From contig NZ_JALKBW010000001.1 in NCBI RefSeq assembly GCF_023017165.1, forward strand, positions 2,480,001-2,544,000: a stretch of 64,000 nucleotides of DNA, in the 5' to 3' direction. The DNA is from Gordonia alkaliphila (GTDB lineage Bacteria > Actinomycetota > Actinomycetes > Mycobacteriales > Mycobacteriaceae). The translations under genes were made by a program, and so were the position numbers. Under the pieces are notes generated by a model that worked only from the letters and a program-made list of their open reading frames with translations, was not told the DNA's origin and did not search any database. Positions 18,853 through 27,542 of the stretch are shown in pieces (within the stretch, counting starts at the first letter, position 1; each line of letters starts with the position of its first letter).

Positions 18853-21800
18853 GGCGCGGGTCGTAGTTCATGCGCAGACCGCGCGGCGTGGTGGCGAAAC
18901 CCTGTTCGGACAGCAGCGCGCCCAGTGGGGTGCGCAGCGCGGGTTCGGCGTCGATGGTGTCGATGCGAATGCGGGGGAGTCGTCCGCGGCGCACCGCGTC
19001 GGTGAGCGCAGCCGCGGCCGCCTCGAGCTGATCGGTGCGGTCGGTGCAGGTCAGGATGCGTTTGCCGCCGCGCTCGACGAAGACGGCGAGGGCGCCGTCG
19101 ACCAGGACGACGAGGGCGCCGGGTTTGCGTCCCGGTCGGTGGCCGGTGTCGGCGGTGGGCCACGGCAGGGCGGCCCCGTACGGGTTGGCCGGGTCGGTGG
19201 CGGCCAGCACGTGCGCGGTGTCCTGCTGTTCGCGGGGCACCACGGCGGCCGCACGCAGGGTGTCGACGGTGTGACCGGCGGCGAACTGGGCGCCGCCGAG
19301 GCCGTCGATGAAGTAGCCGCGTCGGGCCTGGCCGGAATCCTCGAAGACGCTGAGCGCCTTGTAGATGCGCGCGAATCCGCCGGGCACCTCCTCGGTGGTG
19401 ACGGCGCCCTTGGTCACCACGCCGTACCGGTCGAGCAGGATCTCGCAGGTGGCCGCGGCCAGGGTGGTGGGGTCGAGGGCGGCGCGTTCGAGGCGCACCC
19501 AGCGGCCGCCGACCAGCGGCGGCACCGGCGGTCCGTCGGTACCGGCGAGGTATCGGCTGGACAGGCGGGCGGCGCGCAGGCGCGGCGGGCGGGCGCCACC
19601 GCGCACCCGGTGCGACGGGGTGGAGGTCTGGGCGCCCGACCGGGAGCGACCGGGGGTCAGCAGGGCGCGCAGCGGGGCGAACGAGTCGTTGGCGAGGCGC
19701 CCGGACCAGACCAGGTCCCACAGCGCCGCGTGCCGGGCGGGTTCGTCGCCGACGGCGAGCCCGGCGTCGTCGAGGTGGGTGGTCAACTGGGCGTAGCGCA
19801 GGGCGCCGCCGTCGACCGCGGCCAGGATCGCGGTGTGCAGGGCGTCGAGCTCGACGGGGTCGGCGGGCCGCAGGGTGAGCGGTGCCGATTCGGCCGGGTG
19901 CAGGCTGATCCATCCGTCCGAGGCACCGATCCGGCCGTGGCCGGACCAGACCACCTCGCCCGCGGAGAGCAGTTCGTCGAGCAGGGCCGGGCGATAGTCC
20001 TGCAGGCGGGTGGGCAGGATCAGCGATTCCCACGCCGATGCGGGGATCGGTTGCCCGGCAAGCTGTTCGATCACCGACAGCAGCCCGTGCACGCCGTGCA
20101 GGCGCGGGTCGCGGCCGCCGGTGGCCAGGGGGGCGCCGACGTGCTGCCAGTCGAGGAGGAAGCGCGCGTAGGTGTCGGCGCTGACCGGCTGCACCTCGGC
20201 GCGGCCGGCGGCGAGGGAACCGCGACGCAGCTGACCGAGGACGTCGGCGTGGCACCACTGGGCGCGTTCGGCGTCCTCGCGGGGCACGAACTCGCCTTCG
20301 ATCACGATGCGGCGGCCAGCCAGCTTGGCCAGCGCCTCGCGCACCACGGCCACGCCCATGCCCAGGTCGGCGGCCACGTCGGCGGCGGTGAACGGCCCGT
20401 GGGTGCGGGCGTAGCGGTGCACCAGATCGCCCACCGGGTCGTCGGCGGGGGCGAGGTAGGCGGCCGGAACGCCGAGCGGCGGCGGGATGCCGAGCCCGTC
20501 GCGCAGGCGTGCGACGTCGTCGATCGCGGCGAGGTGCTCGAGGCCGCGCAGCAGTACGCCGATCACCCGGCCGGCGGCGACCTCCTCGGCGATCGCCGCG
20601 TCGAGATCGACTGTGCCCGCGTACCTTTCGTCGATCTGCGCGCGGGTGAGCGGTCCCAGCCAACGCAGCAGGTCGGTGATGTCCTGGCCGTCCCGGGCCC
20701 GGCGTTCCGGCGCGGTCCGCTGCAGACGGGCGACGGTCTCGGCGAGGACCACCGGATCGAGGAGTTCGCGCAGGTCCACCCGGCCGAGCAGCTGCGCGAG
20801 GAGAGCGGTGTCCAGGGTGAGGGCGGTGGCGCGGCGTTCGGCGAGCGGGGCGTCGTCGTCGTAGATGAACGACCCGGTGTAGCCGAGCAGCATGGCGGCC
20901 GCGAACGGTGACGGGCTCGGCGTCTCCACCTCCAGGAGCCGGACGCGGCGACCGCGGATGCGGGTGAGGACGTCGACGAGCGCGGGCAGGTCGTAGATAT
21001 CCTCCAGGCACTCGCGGACCGTCTCCAAGATGATCGGGAAGTCGGGGAACTGACTGGCCACCGCGAGCAGTTGCGCGGCGCGCTGGCGCTGCTGCCACAG
21101 CGGTGCGCGTTTGCCCGGGTTGCGGCGCGGGAGCAGCAGGGCGCGCGCCGCGCATTCGCGGAACCGGGCGGCGAACATCGACGAATCGGCCAGGGCGCGC
21201 GTCGCGATGTCCTCGATCTCGTCGGGGTCGACGTCGAAGACGTCCGCGCCGGGCGGGGTGTCGTCGGTGTCGGGCAGGCGCACGATGATGCCGTCGTCGG
21301 TGGCCGTGGTGGCGCCGTCCAGGCCGAGGTTCGCCGACAGTTGCGCGGCGATCGCGCTGGCCCACGGCGCGTGCACGCGCAGGCCGTACGGCGAGTGCAG
21401 GATCAGGCGCCAGTCGCCGAGTTCGTCGCGGAACCGTTCCACCACCAGGGTGCGGTCGGTCGGCAGGGCGCCGGTGGCGGCGCGCTGGTCGTCGATCAGG
21501 GCGGCCAGATTGGTCCGCGCGGTGGCCGACAACCCGATCGCGTCGGCGTGCGCGGCGAGCTGCTGTTCGGAGGTGCCGACCTCGCCGACGAAGCGGCCCA
21601 TCGCGGCGCCGAGTTCGGCGGGACGGCCCACGGCGTCGCCGATCCAGAACGGCAGCCGGCCGGGCTGGCCGAACGCCGGGATCACCCGCACCTGGTCGGG
21701 GGTGATCTCCACGATGCGCCAGCTGCTGGTGCCGAGGGCGAAGACGTCGCCGACCCGGGACTCGTAGACCATCTCCTCGTCGAGTTCGCCGACGCGGCGC

Positions 21801-23482
21801 GCGGAGTCGTCGCCCACCAGGAAGACGCCGAACATGCCGCGGTCGGGGATGGTGCCGCCCGAGGTGACCGCGAGGGAGAGGGTGCCGCGGCGGGCGGTGA
21901 GGGTGCCGGTGGCGCGGTCGTAGTCGACGCGGGCGGCGAGGCCCGCGAACTCGTCGGACGGGTAGCGGCCGGAGATCAGGTCGAGCACGGCGTCGTAGAC
22001 GTCGCGGGTCAGCTCGCGGAAGGGCGCCGCCCGGCGCACCGTCTGGTACCACTGATCCACCTCGACGTCGTCGACGGCGACGGCGGCCACGGTCTGCTGG
22101 GCGAGGATGTCGAGCGGGTTGCGCGGCACCCGCAGCTCCTCGATCTCGCCGGCGCGCATGCGGGCCACGGTCACCGCGCAGCCGATCAGGTCGGTGCGGT
22201 GCTTCGGGAACACGACGCCCGTGCTGATCTCGCCGACCTGGTGCCCGGCGCGCCCGATGCGCTGCAGTCCGGAGGCCACCGAGGGCGGCGTCTCCACCTG
22301 GATCACCAGATCCACCGCGCCCATGTCGATGCCGAGTTCCAGGGAACTGGTGGCGACCACCGCGCGCAGGCGTCCGGACTTGAGGGCGTCCTCGATGTCG
22401 GCGCGCTGCTCCTTGCTGACCGAGCCGTGGTGGGCGCGGGCCAGGACCGGCGGTGCGCCCGCGGTGGTCACCGCCCCGGTGATGGTGGCCGGGGCGCCGC
22501 CGGGCACCATCGGATTGCGGCGCTGCGCGTCGACGTCGAGCCCGGCGCGGTCGGCGGCGATCTCGTTGAGGCGGGCGGTGAGGCGTTCGGCCAGGCGGCG
22601 GGAGTTGGCGAAGACGATGGTGGAGCGATGCTGGGAGATCTCGTCGACGATGGCCGCTTCCACGAACGGCCACAGCGAGCCGGCGGTGGGGGAGAAGGCG
22701 TCGTCGAGCTCGCTGTCGCCGGGTGGGACCGGCAGGTTCGTCATGTCCTCGACCGGCACCTCGACGCGCAGGTCGAAGGTCTTGCTCGCCGGCGGCGACA
22801 CGATGGTGCACGCGGCCTCACCGGACAGGAAACCGGCCACCGTCTCGGGCGGCCGGACGGTGGCCGACAGGCCGATCCGCTGCGCGCGTGTGCTGGTCAG
22901 CTCGTCGAGTCGTTCCAGGGACAGGGCCAGGTGGCTGCCGCGTTTGGTGGCGGCGAGGGCGTGGATCTCGTCGACGATCACCGTCGTGACGCTGCGCAGC
23001 GTTTCGCGTGCCCGTGAGGTGAGCATCAGGTACAGCGACTCGGGGGTGGTGATGAGGATGTCCGGCGGGTGCGCGGCCAGGGTGCGGCGCGCGGCCGCCG
23101 GGGTGTCCCCGGAGCGGACCCCGACGCTCACCGCGGGGATCGGCAGCCCGAGGCTCGCGGCGGCGTGCCCGATGCCGACCAGCGGTGCCGACAGGTTGCG
23201 TTCGACGTCGACGGCGAGCGCCTTCAGCGGCGAGATGTAGAGGACCCGGACGCCTTCGGTGCGGTCGTCGTCCGGCGGCTCGGCGGCGAGTCGGTCGATG
23301 GCCCAGAGGAACGCCGCGAGGGTCTTGCCCGAGCCGGTCGGGGCGATGACCAGCGTGTCGTCGACCTGGGCGATGGACTCCCACGCGTCGGCCTGCGCGG
23401 CGGTGGGCGCGCCGAAGGCACCGGTGAACCATTGGCGGGTGGCCGGACCGAAGCCCGCCATCGTGTCCGCGTCGTGGCCCAT
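18845..23482 (-). CDS. lhr: Lhr-family ATP-dependent helicase
   Basis: 1545 aa superfamily 2 helicase. Core motifs are APTGSGKTLAAFLWA (Walker A, about residue 46), TTPESLYLMLT, DEIHALA (motif II), LSATVRPP (III), FANSRRLAERL (IV), ATSSLELGID (V) and LQRIGRAGHQ (VI). They are followed by winged-helix and Lhr-core domains and a large Lhr C-terminal domain (roughly 900-1545). Actinobacterial Lhr unwinds 3'-tailed DNA and RNA:DNA hybrids and is DNA-damage inducible in mycobacteria. Overlap with nei supports a repair operon. ATG at 23482 is preferred; Met codon 8 (23461) is an alternative. Confidence 0.94.
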   Translation of the reverse strand: MGHDADTMAGFGPATRQWFTGAFGAPTAAQADAWESIAQVDDTLVIAPTGSGKTLAAFLWAIDRLAAEPPDDDRTEGVRVLYISPLKALAVDVERNLSAPLVGIGHAAASLGLPIPAVSVGVRSGDTPAAARRTLAAHPPDILITTPESLYLMLTSRARETLRSVTTVIVDEIHALAATKRGSHLALSLERLDELTSTRAQRIGLSATVRPPETVAGFLSGEAACTIVSPPASKTFDLRVEVPVEDMTNLPVPPGDSELDDAFSPTAGSLWPFVEAAIVDEISQHRSTIVFANSRRLAERLTARLNEIAADRAGLDVDAQRRNPMVPGGAPATITGAVTTAGAPPVLARAHHGSVSKEQRADIEDALKSGRLRAVVATSSLELGIDMGAVDLVIQVETPPSVASGLQRIGRAGHQVGEISTGVVFPKHRTDLIGCAVTVARMRAGEIEELRVPRNPLDILAQQTVAAVAVDDVEVDQWYQTVRRAAPFRELTRDVYDAVLDLISGRYPSDEFAGLAARVDYDRATGTLTARRGTLSLAVTSGGTIPDRGMFGVFLVGDDSARRVGELDEEMVYESRVGDVFALGTSSWRIVEITPDQVRVIPAFGQPGRLPFWIGDAVGRPAELGAAMGRFVGEVGTSEQQLAAHADAIGLSATARTNLAALIDDQRAATGALPTDRTLVVERFRDELGDWRLILHSPYGLRVHAPWASAIAAQLSANLGLDGATTATDDGIIVRLPDTDDTPPGADVFDVDPDEIEDIATRALADSSMFAARFRECAARALLLPRRNPGKRAPLWQQRQRAAQLLAVASQFPDFPIILETVRECLEDIYDLPALVDVLTRIRGRRVRLLEVETPSPSPFAAAMLLGYTGSFIYDDDAPLAERRATALTLDTALLAQLLGRVDLRELLDPVVLAETVARLQRTAPERRARDGQDITDLLRWLGPLTRAQIDERYAGTVDLDAAIAEEVAAGRVIGVLLRGLEHLAAIDDVARLRDGLGIPPPLGVPAAYLAPADDPVGDLVHRYARTHGPFTAADVAADLGMGVAVVREALAKLAGRRIVIEGEFVPREDAERAQWCHADVLGQLRRGSLAAGRAEVQPVSADTYARFLLDWQHVGAPLATGGRDPRLHGVHGLLSVIEQLAGQPIPASAWESLILPTRLQDYRPALLDELLSAGEVVWSGHGRIGASDGWISLHPAESAPLTLRPADPVELDALHTAILAAVDGGALRYAQLTTHLDDAGLAVGDEPARHAALWDLVWSGRLANDSFAPLRALLTPGRSRSGAQTSTPSHRVRGGARPPRLRAARLSSRYLAGTDGPPVPPLVGGRWVRLERAALDPTTLAAATCEILLDRYGVVTKGAVTTEEVPGGFARIYKALSVFEDSGQARRGYFIDGLGGAQFAAGHTVDTLRAAAVVPREQQDTAHVLAATDPANPYGAALPWPTADTGHRPGRKPGALVVLVDGALAVFVERGGKRILTCTDRTDQLEAAAAALTDAVRRGRLPRIRIDTIDAEPALRTPLGALLSEQGFATTPRGLRMNYDPRHA

Positions 23483-23509
23483 GGATCCATTCAACCGCAC
23501 GCCACCGAC

Positions 23510-23530
23510 TCCCCGCGCGGCGCGCGGGGA
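23510..23530. promoter_or_regulatory. GC-rich inverted repeat in the lhr/SHOCT divergent promoter region
   Basis: TCCCCGCGC at 23510-23518 and GCGCGGGGA at 23522-23530 form 9-bp perfect arms with a 3-bp spacer. It lies 28 bp upstream of lhr and 61 bp upstream of the SHOCT gene. A GATAAAAT sequence (23541-23548) just beyond it could be a -10 for the plus-strand gene. Operator identity is inferred from symmetry and position only. Confidence 0.4.
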
Positions 23531-23591
23531 CGACGAGCGGGGATAAAATGCCGCTGACAACTGCATCATCGACACAAGGAGACCCGCGGGG

Positions 23592-23900
23592 ATGTCTTCA
23601 CCATTAGTGCCGGGGTGGTTCGACGTGCTGTTCATGCTCGTGCCGCTGTTCATCATCGCCATCATCGGTTTCGGCGTCTTCGTCGCCGTCCGCAACTATC
23701 GGGCGGCCAAACGCGGCGGCGTCGATCCGTTCGCCGTCGACACCGAGCTCAAGGTCCTGGCGATGGACAGCGCGGCCCTGGCCCCGGCTGCACCGTCGAT
23801 CGAGGAGCGATTGGCCGAACTGAGCCGACTGCACAGCAGCGGGCTGATCACCGACGAGGAGCTGGCGCAGGCGCGCATGCAGGCGCTCAGCGGCCGATAG
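23592..23900 (+). CDS. Small SHOCT-domain membrane protein
   Basis: 102 aa. One N-terminal membrane helix (about residues 10-32, VLFMLVPLFIIAIIGFGVFV) is followed by a basic stretch and a C-terminal short SHOCT module (IEERLAELSRLHSSGLITDEELAQ, about residues 69-92 by my count). SHOCT domains are short helical oligomerisation-type motifs found at the ends of many membrane proteins. ATG 23592 has AAGGAGA upstream. The last 14 bp overlap the convergent serine hydrolase gene. Function unknown. Confidence 0.85.
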   Translation: MSSPLVPGWFDVLFMLVPLFIIAIIGFGVFVAVRNYRAAKRGGVDPFAVDTELKVLAMDSAALAPAAPSIEERLAELSRLHSSGLITDEELAQARMQALSGR

Positions 23901-25158
23901 CCGCACCGATGGTGTCCAGGAGCGCGGTGTAGCGCCCGGCTTCCGGGTGGCCACCGGGTTTTCCGGTGGAGACGACGGCGGCCGCCAGGTCGCGTTCGGG
24001 GTCGGCCCACATCGCGATCTGGGTGAGACCGGTGTGCCCGAAAGCGGCCGGTGCGTCGCGCCCGAAGGGGCTGAAGCGCCGCGAGCCGAGCATGAAGCCG
24101 GTGCCCCAGCGCAGCGGGACACCGCCGGTCGCCACATCCGGGCGGAGGCGTCGACGTTGCGCGGTGGCGGCGCGCAGGGTCGACGGCCACAGCACGCGGG
24201 TGCCGTCGAGTTCGCCGCCGCGGCGCAGGAGTTCGGCGAAGCGGGACAGCTCGTGCGCGGTGGAGACGGCGTTGGACGAGGGCACCACGCCGGTGAGGAA
24301 GGGCGCCTTGTTGGCCATCGGCACGATCTGGGCCATCGATCCGCCGACCACCCTGGTGAACGCGGCGTCGACCGCCCCGGAGTTGGGCGGCCCGGTCACG
24401 TAGCTCGGTGCGACGAGTCCGACGTCCTCGGGGGCGACCCCGAAGTTGGTCCACCGAAATCCCAAGGGCGCCAGGATCTCCGCGTCGAGGATGTCTCGAA
24501 TGCTCGAACCCGTTGCGGCGGCGACGATCTCGCGCACCAGCGGACCCCAGGTCAGGGCGTGGTAGAAGTGCACCGTCCCGGGCGGATAGATCGGCCGCAG
24601 GTCGGCGAGCATGGCGCGCGTGTAGTCGCTGTCCTCGCTGCGCCGCAGATCCGGGCGCGGGCCGGTGGGGATCGGCACGCCCGCGCGGTGGGTCAGGACG
24701 TGGTCGACGGTGGTGCGCCCCTTGCCGTGCGCGCGGTAGCCGGGCAGCAGGTCGTCGACCCGGGTGTTCAGACTCAGTTCGCCGCGCTCGACGAGTAGGT
24801 GCAGCACCGTCGCCGCCATCGCCTTGGCCGCGGAGAACACGCAGACCGGGGTGTCGGTGCGCAGCGGGACCTTCTCGGCGTCGGGGCCGTCGTCGGGTCC
24901 GTTCCCGCGCGCGTGCCCGATGGCGCGATCGACCACCACCTCGCCGCGGTGGCGCACGCAGACCGCGATACCCGGCTGGAGTCCGGCCTGATACCAGTGT
25001 CGGGCCGCACCCCAGATCTGCTGGGCGGCTGGCCAATACGCCGGCGACGACGCTTCGTCGTCGATATCGGTAATCGCATCGAGGTAGTCGGGCGCAAGAC
25101 TGTCCGGCGCGTGGATCCGGCCCGGCCACTCCTGGTCTGTCGCTGTCACCCCGATCAC
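23887..25158 (-). CDS. Serine beta-lactamase-fold hydrolase (family VIII esterase-like)
   Basis: 423 aa. The nucleophile motif SxxK is in VFSAAKAMAA (about residue 110), the second catalytic motif is FYHALTWG (the Y-x-x-x-T-x-G form of family VIII carboxylesterases), and the third is FGHTG near the C-terminus in place of KTG. No signal peptide is seen, so it is probably a cytoplasmic esterase of the LipD/LipL type rather than an antibiotic-degrading enzyme. The start may be GTG 25158 or GTG 25149. Divergent from the acyl-CoA dehydrogenase, sharing an intergenic region with a KstR-like box. Confidence 0.87.
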   Translation of the reverse strand: MIGVTATDQEWPGRIHAPDSLAPDYLDAITDIDDEASSPAYWPAAQQIWGAARHWYQAGLQPGIAVCVRHRGEVVVDRAIGHARGNGPDDGPDAEKVPLRTDTPVCVFSAAKAMAATVLHLLVERGELSLNTRVDDLLPGYRAHGKGRTTVDHVLTHRAGVPIPTGPRPDLRRSEDSDYTRAMLADLRPIYPPGTVHFYHALTWGPLVREIVAAATGSSIRDILDAEILAPLGFRWTNFGVAPEDVGLVAPSYVTGPPNSGAVDAAFTRVVGGSMAQIVPMANKAPFLTGVVPSSNAVSTAHELSRFAELLRRGGELDGTRVLWPSTLRAATAQRRRLRPDVATGGVPLRWGTGFMLGSRRFSPFGRDAPAAFGHTGLTQIAMWADPERDLAAAVVSTGKPGGHPEAGRYTALLDTIGAAIGR

Positions 25159-25177
25159 GCTACTGTCAGAACCTAAG

Positions 25178-25191
25178 TAGAACGTGTTCTA
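25178..25191. promoter_or_regulatory. KstR-type operator (TAGAACGTGTTCTA)
   Basis: A 14-bp inverted repeat with 6-bp arms matches the published KstR consensus TNNAACNNGTTNNA at every specified base. KstR is the TetR-family repressor of cholesterol and lipid catabolism genes in mycobacteria and rhodococci. The site lies between the serine hydrolase and acyl-CoA dehydrogenase genes, 17 bp before the TTG start of the latter. Other TetR repressors recognise similar sites, so the regulator is inferred. Confidence 0.65.
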
Positions 25192-25207
25192 GCCCGGAGG
25201 TCTGAAG

Positions 25208-26431
25208 TTGTTCGAGTGGTCTGAAGAAGATCTGATGGTCCGCGACGCGGTGCGCGCCTTCATCGAGAAGGAGGTGCGCCCGCACATCGACGAACTGGAG
25301 ACCGGCGCGCTGCCGCCCTTCGACATCACCCGAAAGATGCTGGCCGCGTTCGGCATGGACACCATGGCCGCGGAGAACCTGGAGAAGGAGCTCGCCGCCG
25401 AAGAGGCCGGGGAGAAGAAATCGGGCGGCGGCTCCACCACCCTCGCCAACCCGATGTTCATGATCCTGAACATGGAGATGGCCGGCGTGAGCCTGGGCCT
25501 GATCGCGTCGATGGGCGTCTCGCTGGGTCTCACCGTGTCGACCATCCGCAGCCGCGGCACCCTGGCGCAGAAGCGGCGTTGGCTGCCGCAGCTGGTCACG
25601 ATGGAGAAGGTCGGTGCCTGGGCGATCACCGAACCCGACAGCGGCAGCGACGCCCTGGGCGGCATGAAGACCACGGTCCGTCGCGACGGCGAGGACTACA
25701 TCCTCAAGGGCAACAAGACCTTCATCACCAACGGGCCCAACGCCGACACCATCGTCGTCTTCGCCAAGCTCGACGAGGGTGATGGCACGCCCATGCGCGA
25801 CCGCAAGGTGCTGACCTTCGTCCTCGACACCGGCATGGAAGGCCTCACCCAGGGTCCGGCCTTCAAGAAGATGGGCATGATGAGCTCGCCCACCGGTGAG
25901 CTGTTCTTCGAGGACGTCCGCGTGTCCAAGGACCGCCTGCTCGGCGAGACCGAGGACACCGGCGCGGACAAGCGCGGCGGCGACAACGCCAAGGCCGGCT
26001 TCACCGCCGAGCGCATCGGCATCGCCGCGCTCAGCCTGGGCATCATCAACGAGTGCCTGCGCCTGTCGCTGGACTACGCCAAGACCCGCACCCTGTGGGG
26101 CAACGAGATCGCCAAGTTCCAGCTGATCCAGCTGAAGCTCGCCGAGATGGAGATCGCGCGCCTGAACGTGCAGAACATGCTGTTCACCGCGATCGAGGCC
26201 TCGCAGGCGGGCAAGCCGCCGACCCTCGCGCAGGCGTCGGCCATGAAGCTGTACTCCTCGCGCGCCGCCACCGAGGTGGCCATGGAGGCCGTGCAGCTCT
26301 TCGGGGGCAACGGCTACATGGCCGAGTACCGCGTGGAGCAGCTGGCCCGCGACGCCAAGTCACTGATGATCTACGCCGGCTCCAACGAGATCCAGGTGAC
26401 CCACGTCGCCAAGGGCCTGCTGAACGGCTGA
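25208..26431 (+). CDS. Acyl-CoA dehydrogenase
   Basis: 407 aa FAD enzyme catalysing alpha,beta-dehydrogenation of an acyl-CoA. Landmarks are AWAITEPDSGSDALGG (flavin/substrate loop), FITNGPNAD, LWGNEIAKFQLIQ, QLFGGNGYMAEY and IYAGSNEIQ. The Glu of YEGT-type enzymes is Ala here. A Glu in GFTAERIGIAAL occupies the position used as catalytic base in isovaleryl-CoA and long-chain dehydrogenases (inference). A GGAGG seven bases before TTG 25208 sets the start. Probably under the KstR-like box. Followed by the first decamer array, which may also end transcription. Confidence 0.93.
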   Translation: MFEWSEEDLMVRDAVRAFIEKEVRPHIDELETGALPPFDITRKMLAAFGMDTMAAENLEKELAAEEAGEKKSGGGSTTLANPMFMILNMEMAGVSLGLIASMGVSLGLTVSTIRSRGTLAQKRRWLPQLVTMEKVGAWAITEPDSGSDALGGMKTTVRRDGEDYILKGNKTFITNGPNADTIVVFAKLDEGDGTPMRDRKVLTFVLDTGMEGLTQGPAFKKMGMMSSPTGELFFEDVRVSKDRLLGETEDTGADKRGGDNAKAGFTAERIGIAALSLGIINECLRLSLDYAKTRTLWGNEIAKFQLIQLKLAEMEIARLNVQNMLFTAIEASQAGKPPTLAQASAMKLYSSRAATEVAMEAVQLFGGNGYMAEYRVEQLARDAKSLMIYAGSNEIQVTHVAKGLLNG

Positions 26432-26450
26432 ACCGCCGCGCCCGTCGTCG

Positions 26451-26555
26451 TCCCGCGAGACGACCCCGCTCCCGCGAGAGCTTGTCGTTCCCGCGGGCCT
26501 TTCCCAGGCCCGCGGGAACGGACACTTCTCGCGGGAGCGGATTGGTTTCGCGGGA
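26451..26555. repeat. Decamer array A: six near-palindromic units on an exact 19-bp period
   Basis: Units start at 26451, 26470, 26489, 26508, 26527 and 26546. In order they read TCCCGCGAGA, TCCCGCGAGA, TCCCGCGGGC, GCCCGCGGGA, TCTCGCGGGA and TTTCGCGGGA. Five 9-bp spacers of differing sequence separate them. The array is symmetric about 26503, so left units pair with right units. The two central units plus flanks give a perfect 15-bp-arm hairpin (26486-26500 with 26506-26520). It occupies the convergent gap between the acyl-CoA dehydrogenase and the AbiEi-like gene and could act as a terminator. It is paired with array B beyond that gene. Confidence 0.9.
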
Positions 26556-26564
26556 GCGGGCGGG

Positions 26565-27491
26565 TCAGCGGAGCAGGCCGCAGCGGTACATGCGGCGGGT
26601 GACGCGGGGGATCATGCGGTCGGCCCGCAGGTCGGGCCAGTCCCAGCGGACGACGTCGAAGCCGAGGTCGCGCAGACCGTTCTCCCGGTTCTTCTCCTTG
26701 AGCACGACGTCGGCTTCGGTCTCGCCCTCGCGAAGGTAGTCGTGGTACTTGGCTTCGCCGTCGAACTCGCCGGCGAGTACGTCGTCCCAGCTGAAGTCCG
26801 GGAAGGCCTCACCGAGGTCGTCGTCGAGGAGCACACGTCGCTGCAGCACGGGCAGCGGCAGGCCGGCTTCGATCATCTGCGCGCGACTCCATGATTCCCC
26901 CGGGTTCGCCGCCCGTCCGTCGGCCATCGCGAGGGCGACGCGGGCGCGGGCGATGCCGCGCCGTCGACGATGAGTGAGCACCGTCGCCAATTCATCGCGG
27001 GGCGTGCCGATCCGGAGCGCGGAGTCGAAGACGGTGAGGGCCTGGGCGAAGGTGCCGCCGACGGCGACGTCGACCGCGGTGCGCACCACATTGGTCAGGA
27101 GCACGCCGTCGCGCTGGACGGCGGTGTCGTCCAACGGTGTGCAATGCGTGTGGCGCTTCGGTGAGGTCATGCCGCCCTGGCCGAGCCCGGTGGTGAGGTG
27201 GACGCGGGTGCGATCGGGTTCGAGCAGCTCCAGGCCGAGGACCGCGGCGGCGGACTGATGGCTCAGGACGCCGCACCGGGTCGGGCCGGTGGCGATCGCC
27301 AGACAGCGCAGGCGATAGAGGTCGGCGGTTCGGGTCCGCAGCGGCGCCAGGTCGGCGGCCACGTAGACGCCGCGGACCACGCGGAGCAGCGTCTCATCGG
27401 CCAGGAGATCGGCGATGTCCTCGTCGGTGAAACCGAGGTCGAGTGCGCGGGTGCGGCGGATGAGGCCGTTGCTGTCGTGCGGTAGGTCCAT
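26565..27491 (-). CDS. AbiEi-like (type IV antitoxin-type) protein with a C-terminal nuclease-like domain
   Basis: 308 aa. The N-terminus (GLIRRTRALDLGFTDEDI, LLRVVRGVYVAAD) is the winged-helix arrangement of AbiEi-family antitoxins. The middle (LSHQSAAAVLGLEL, TNVVRTAVDVA) is typical of the actinobacterial version. The C-terminal region has PDFSWDDVLAGEFDG, an ExK-like GEAKY (about residue 243) and a final FDVVRWDW. This pattern resembles DUF559/Vsr-like PD-(D/E)XK nucleases. No AbiEii nucleotidyltransferase toxin gene is adjacent. ATG at 27491 is preferred; the longer frame to 27575 would cross the inverted repeat at 27543-27568. Bracketed by decamer arrays A and B. Confidence 0.8.
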   Translation of the reverse strand: MDLPHDSNGLIRRTRALDLGFTDEDIADLLADETLLRVVRGVYVAADLAPLRTRTADLYRLRCLAIATGPTRCGVLSHQSAAAVLGLELLEPDRTRVHLTTGLGQGGMTSPKRHTHCTPLDDTAVQRDGVLLTNVVRTAVDVAVGGTFAQALTVFDSALRIGTPRDELATVLTHRRRRGIARARVALAMADGRAANPGESWSRAQMIEAGLPLPVLQRRVLLDDDLGEAFPDFSWDDVLAGEFDGEAKYHDYLREGETEADVVLKEKNRENGLRDLGFDVVRWDWPDLRADRMIPRVTRRMYRCGLLR

Positions 27492-27542
27492 GACGTTTGG
27501 ACGCTCCCGCACCCCGCCCGGTTCCGCCGCCGCGCACGCCCC

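Noticed and set aside
18639..22811. A 1390-codon minus-strand open frame overlapping lhr
   Set aside because: Same strand but another frame of lhr; Arg/Pro-rich without motifs, whereas the lhr frame contains all helicase motifs.
23510..23530. LexA/SOS box upstream of lhr
   Set aside because: The palindrome is all G/C-rich and lacks the actinobacterial LexA core GAAC-N4-GTTC.
26486..26520. Interpretation of the central hairpin of array A as just a Rho-independent terminator
   Set aside because: The perfect 15-bp stem could terminate transcription, but that does not explain the four outer units on the same period or the twin array inside the putP 3' end.
26565..27491. Complete AbiE toxin-antitoxin pair
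   Set aside because: No AbiEii nucleotidyltransferase gene lies on either side; the neighbours are fatty-acid and proline metabolism genes.
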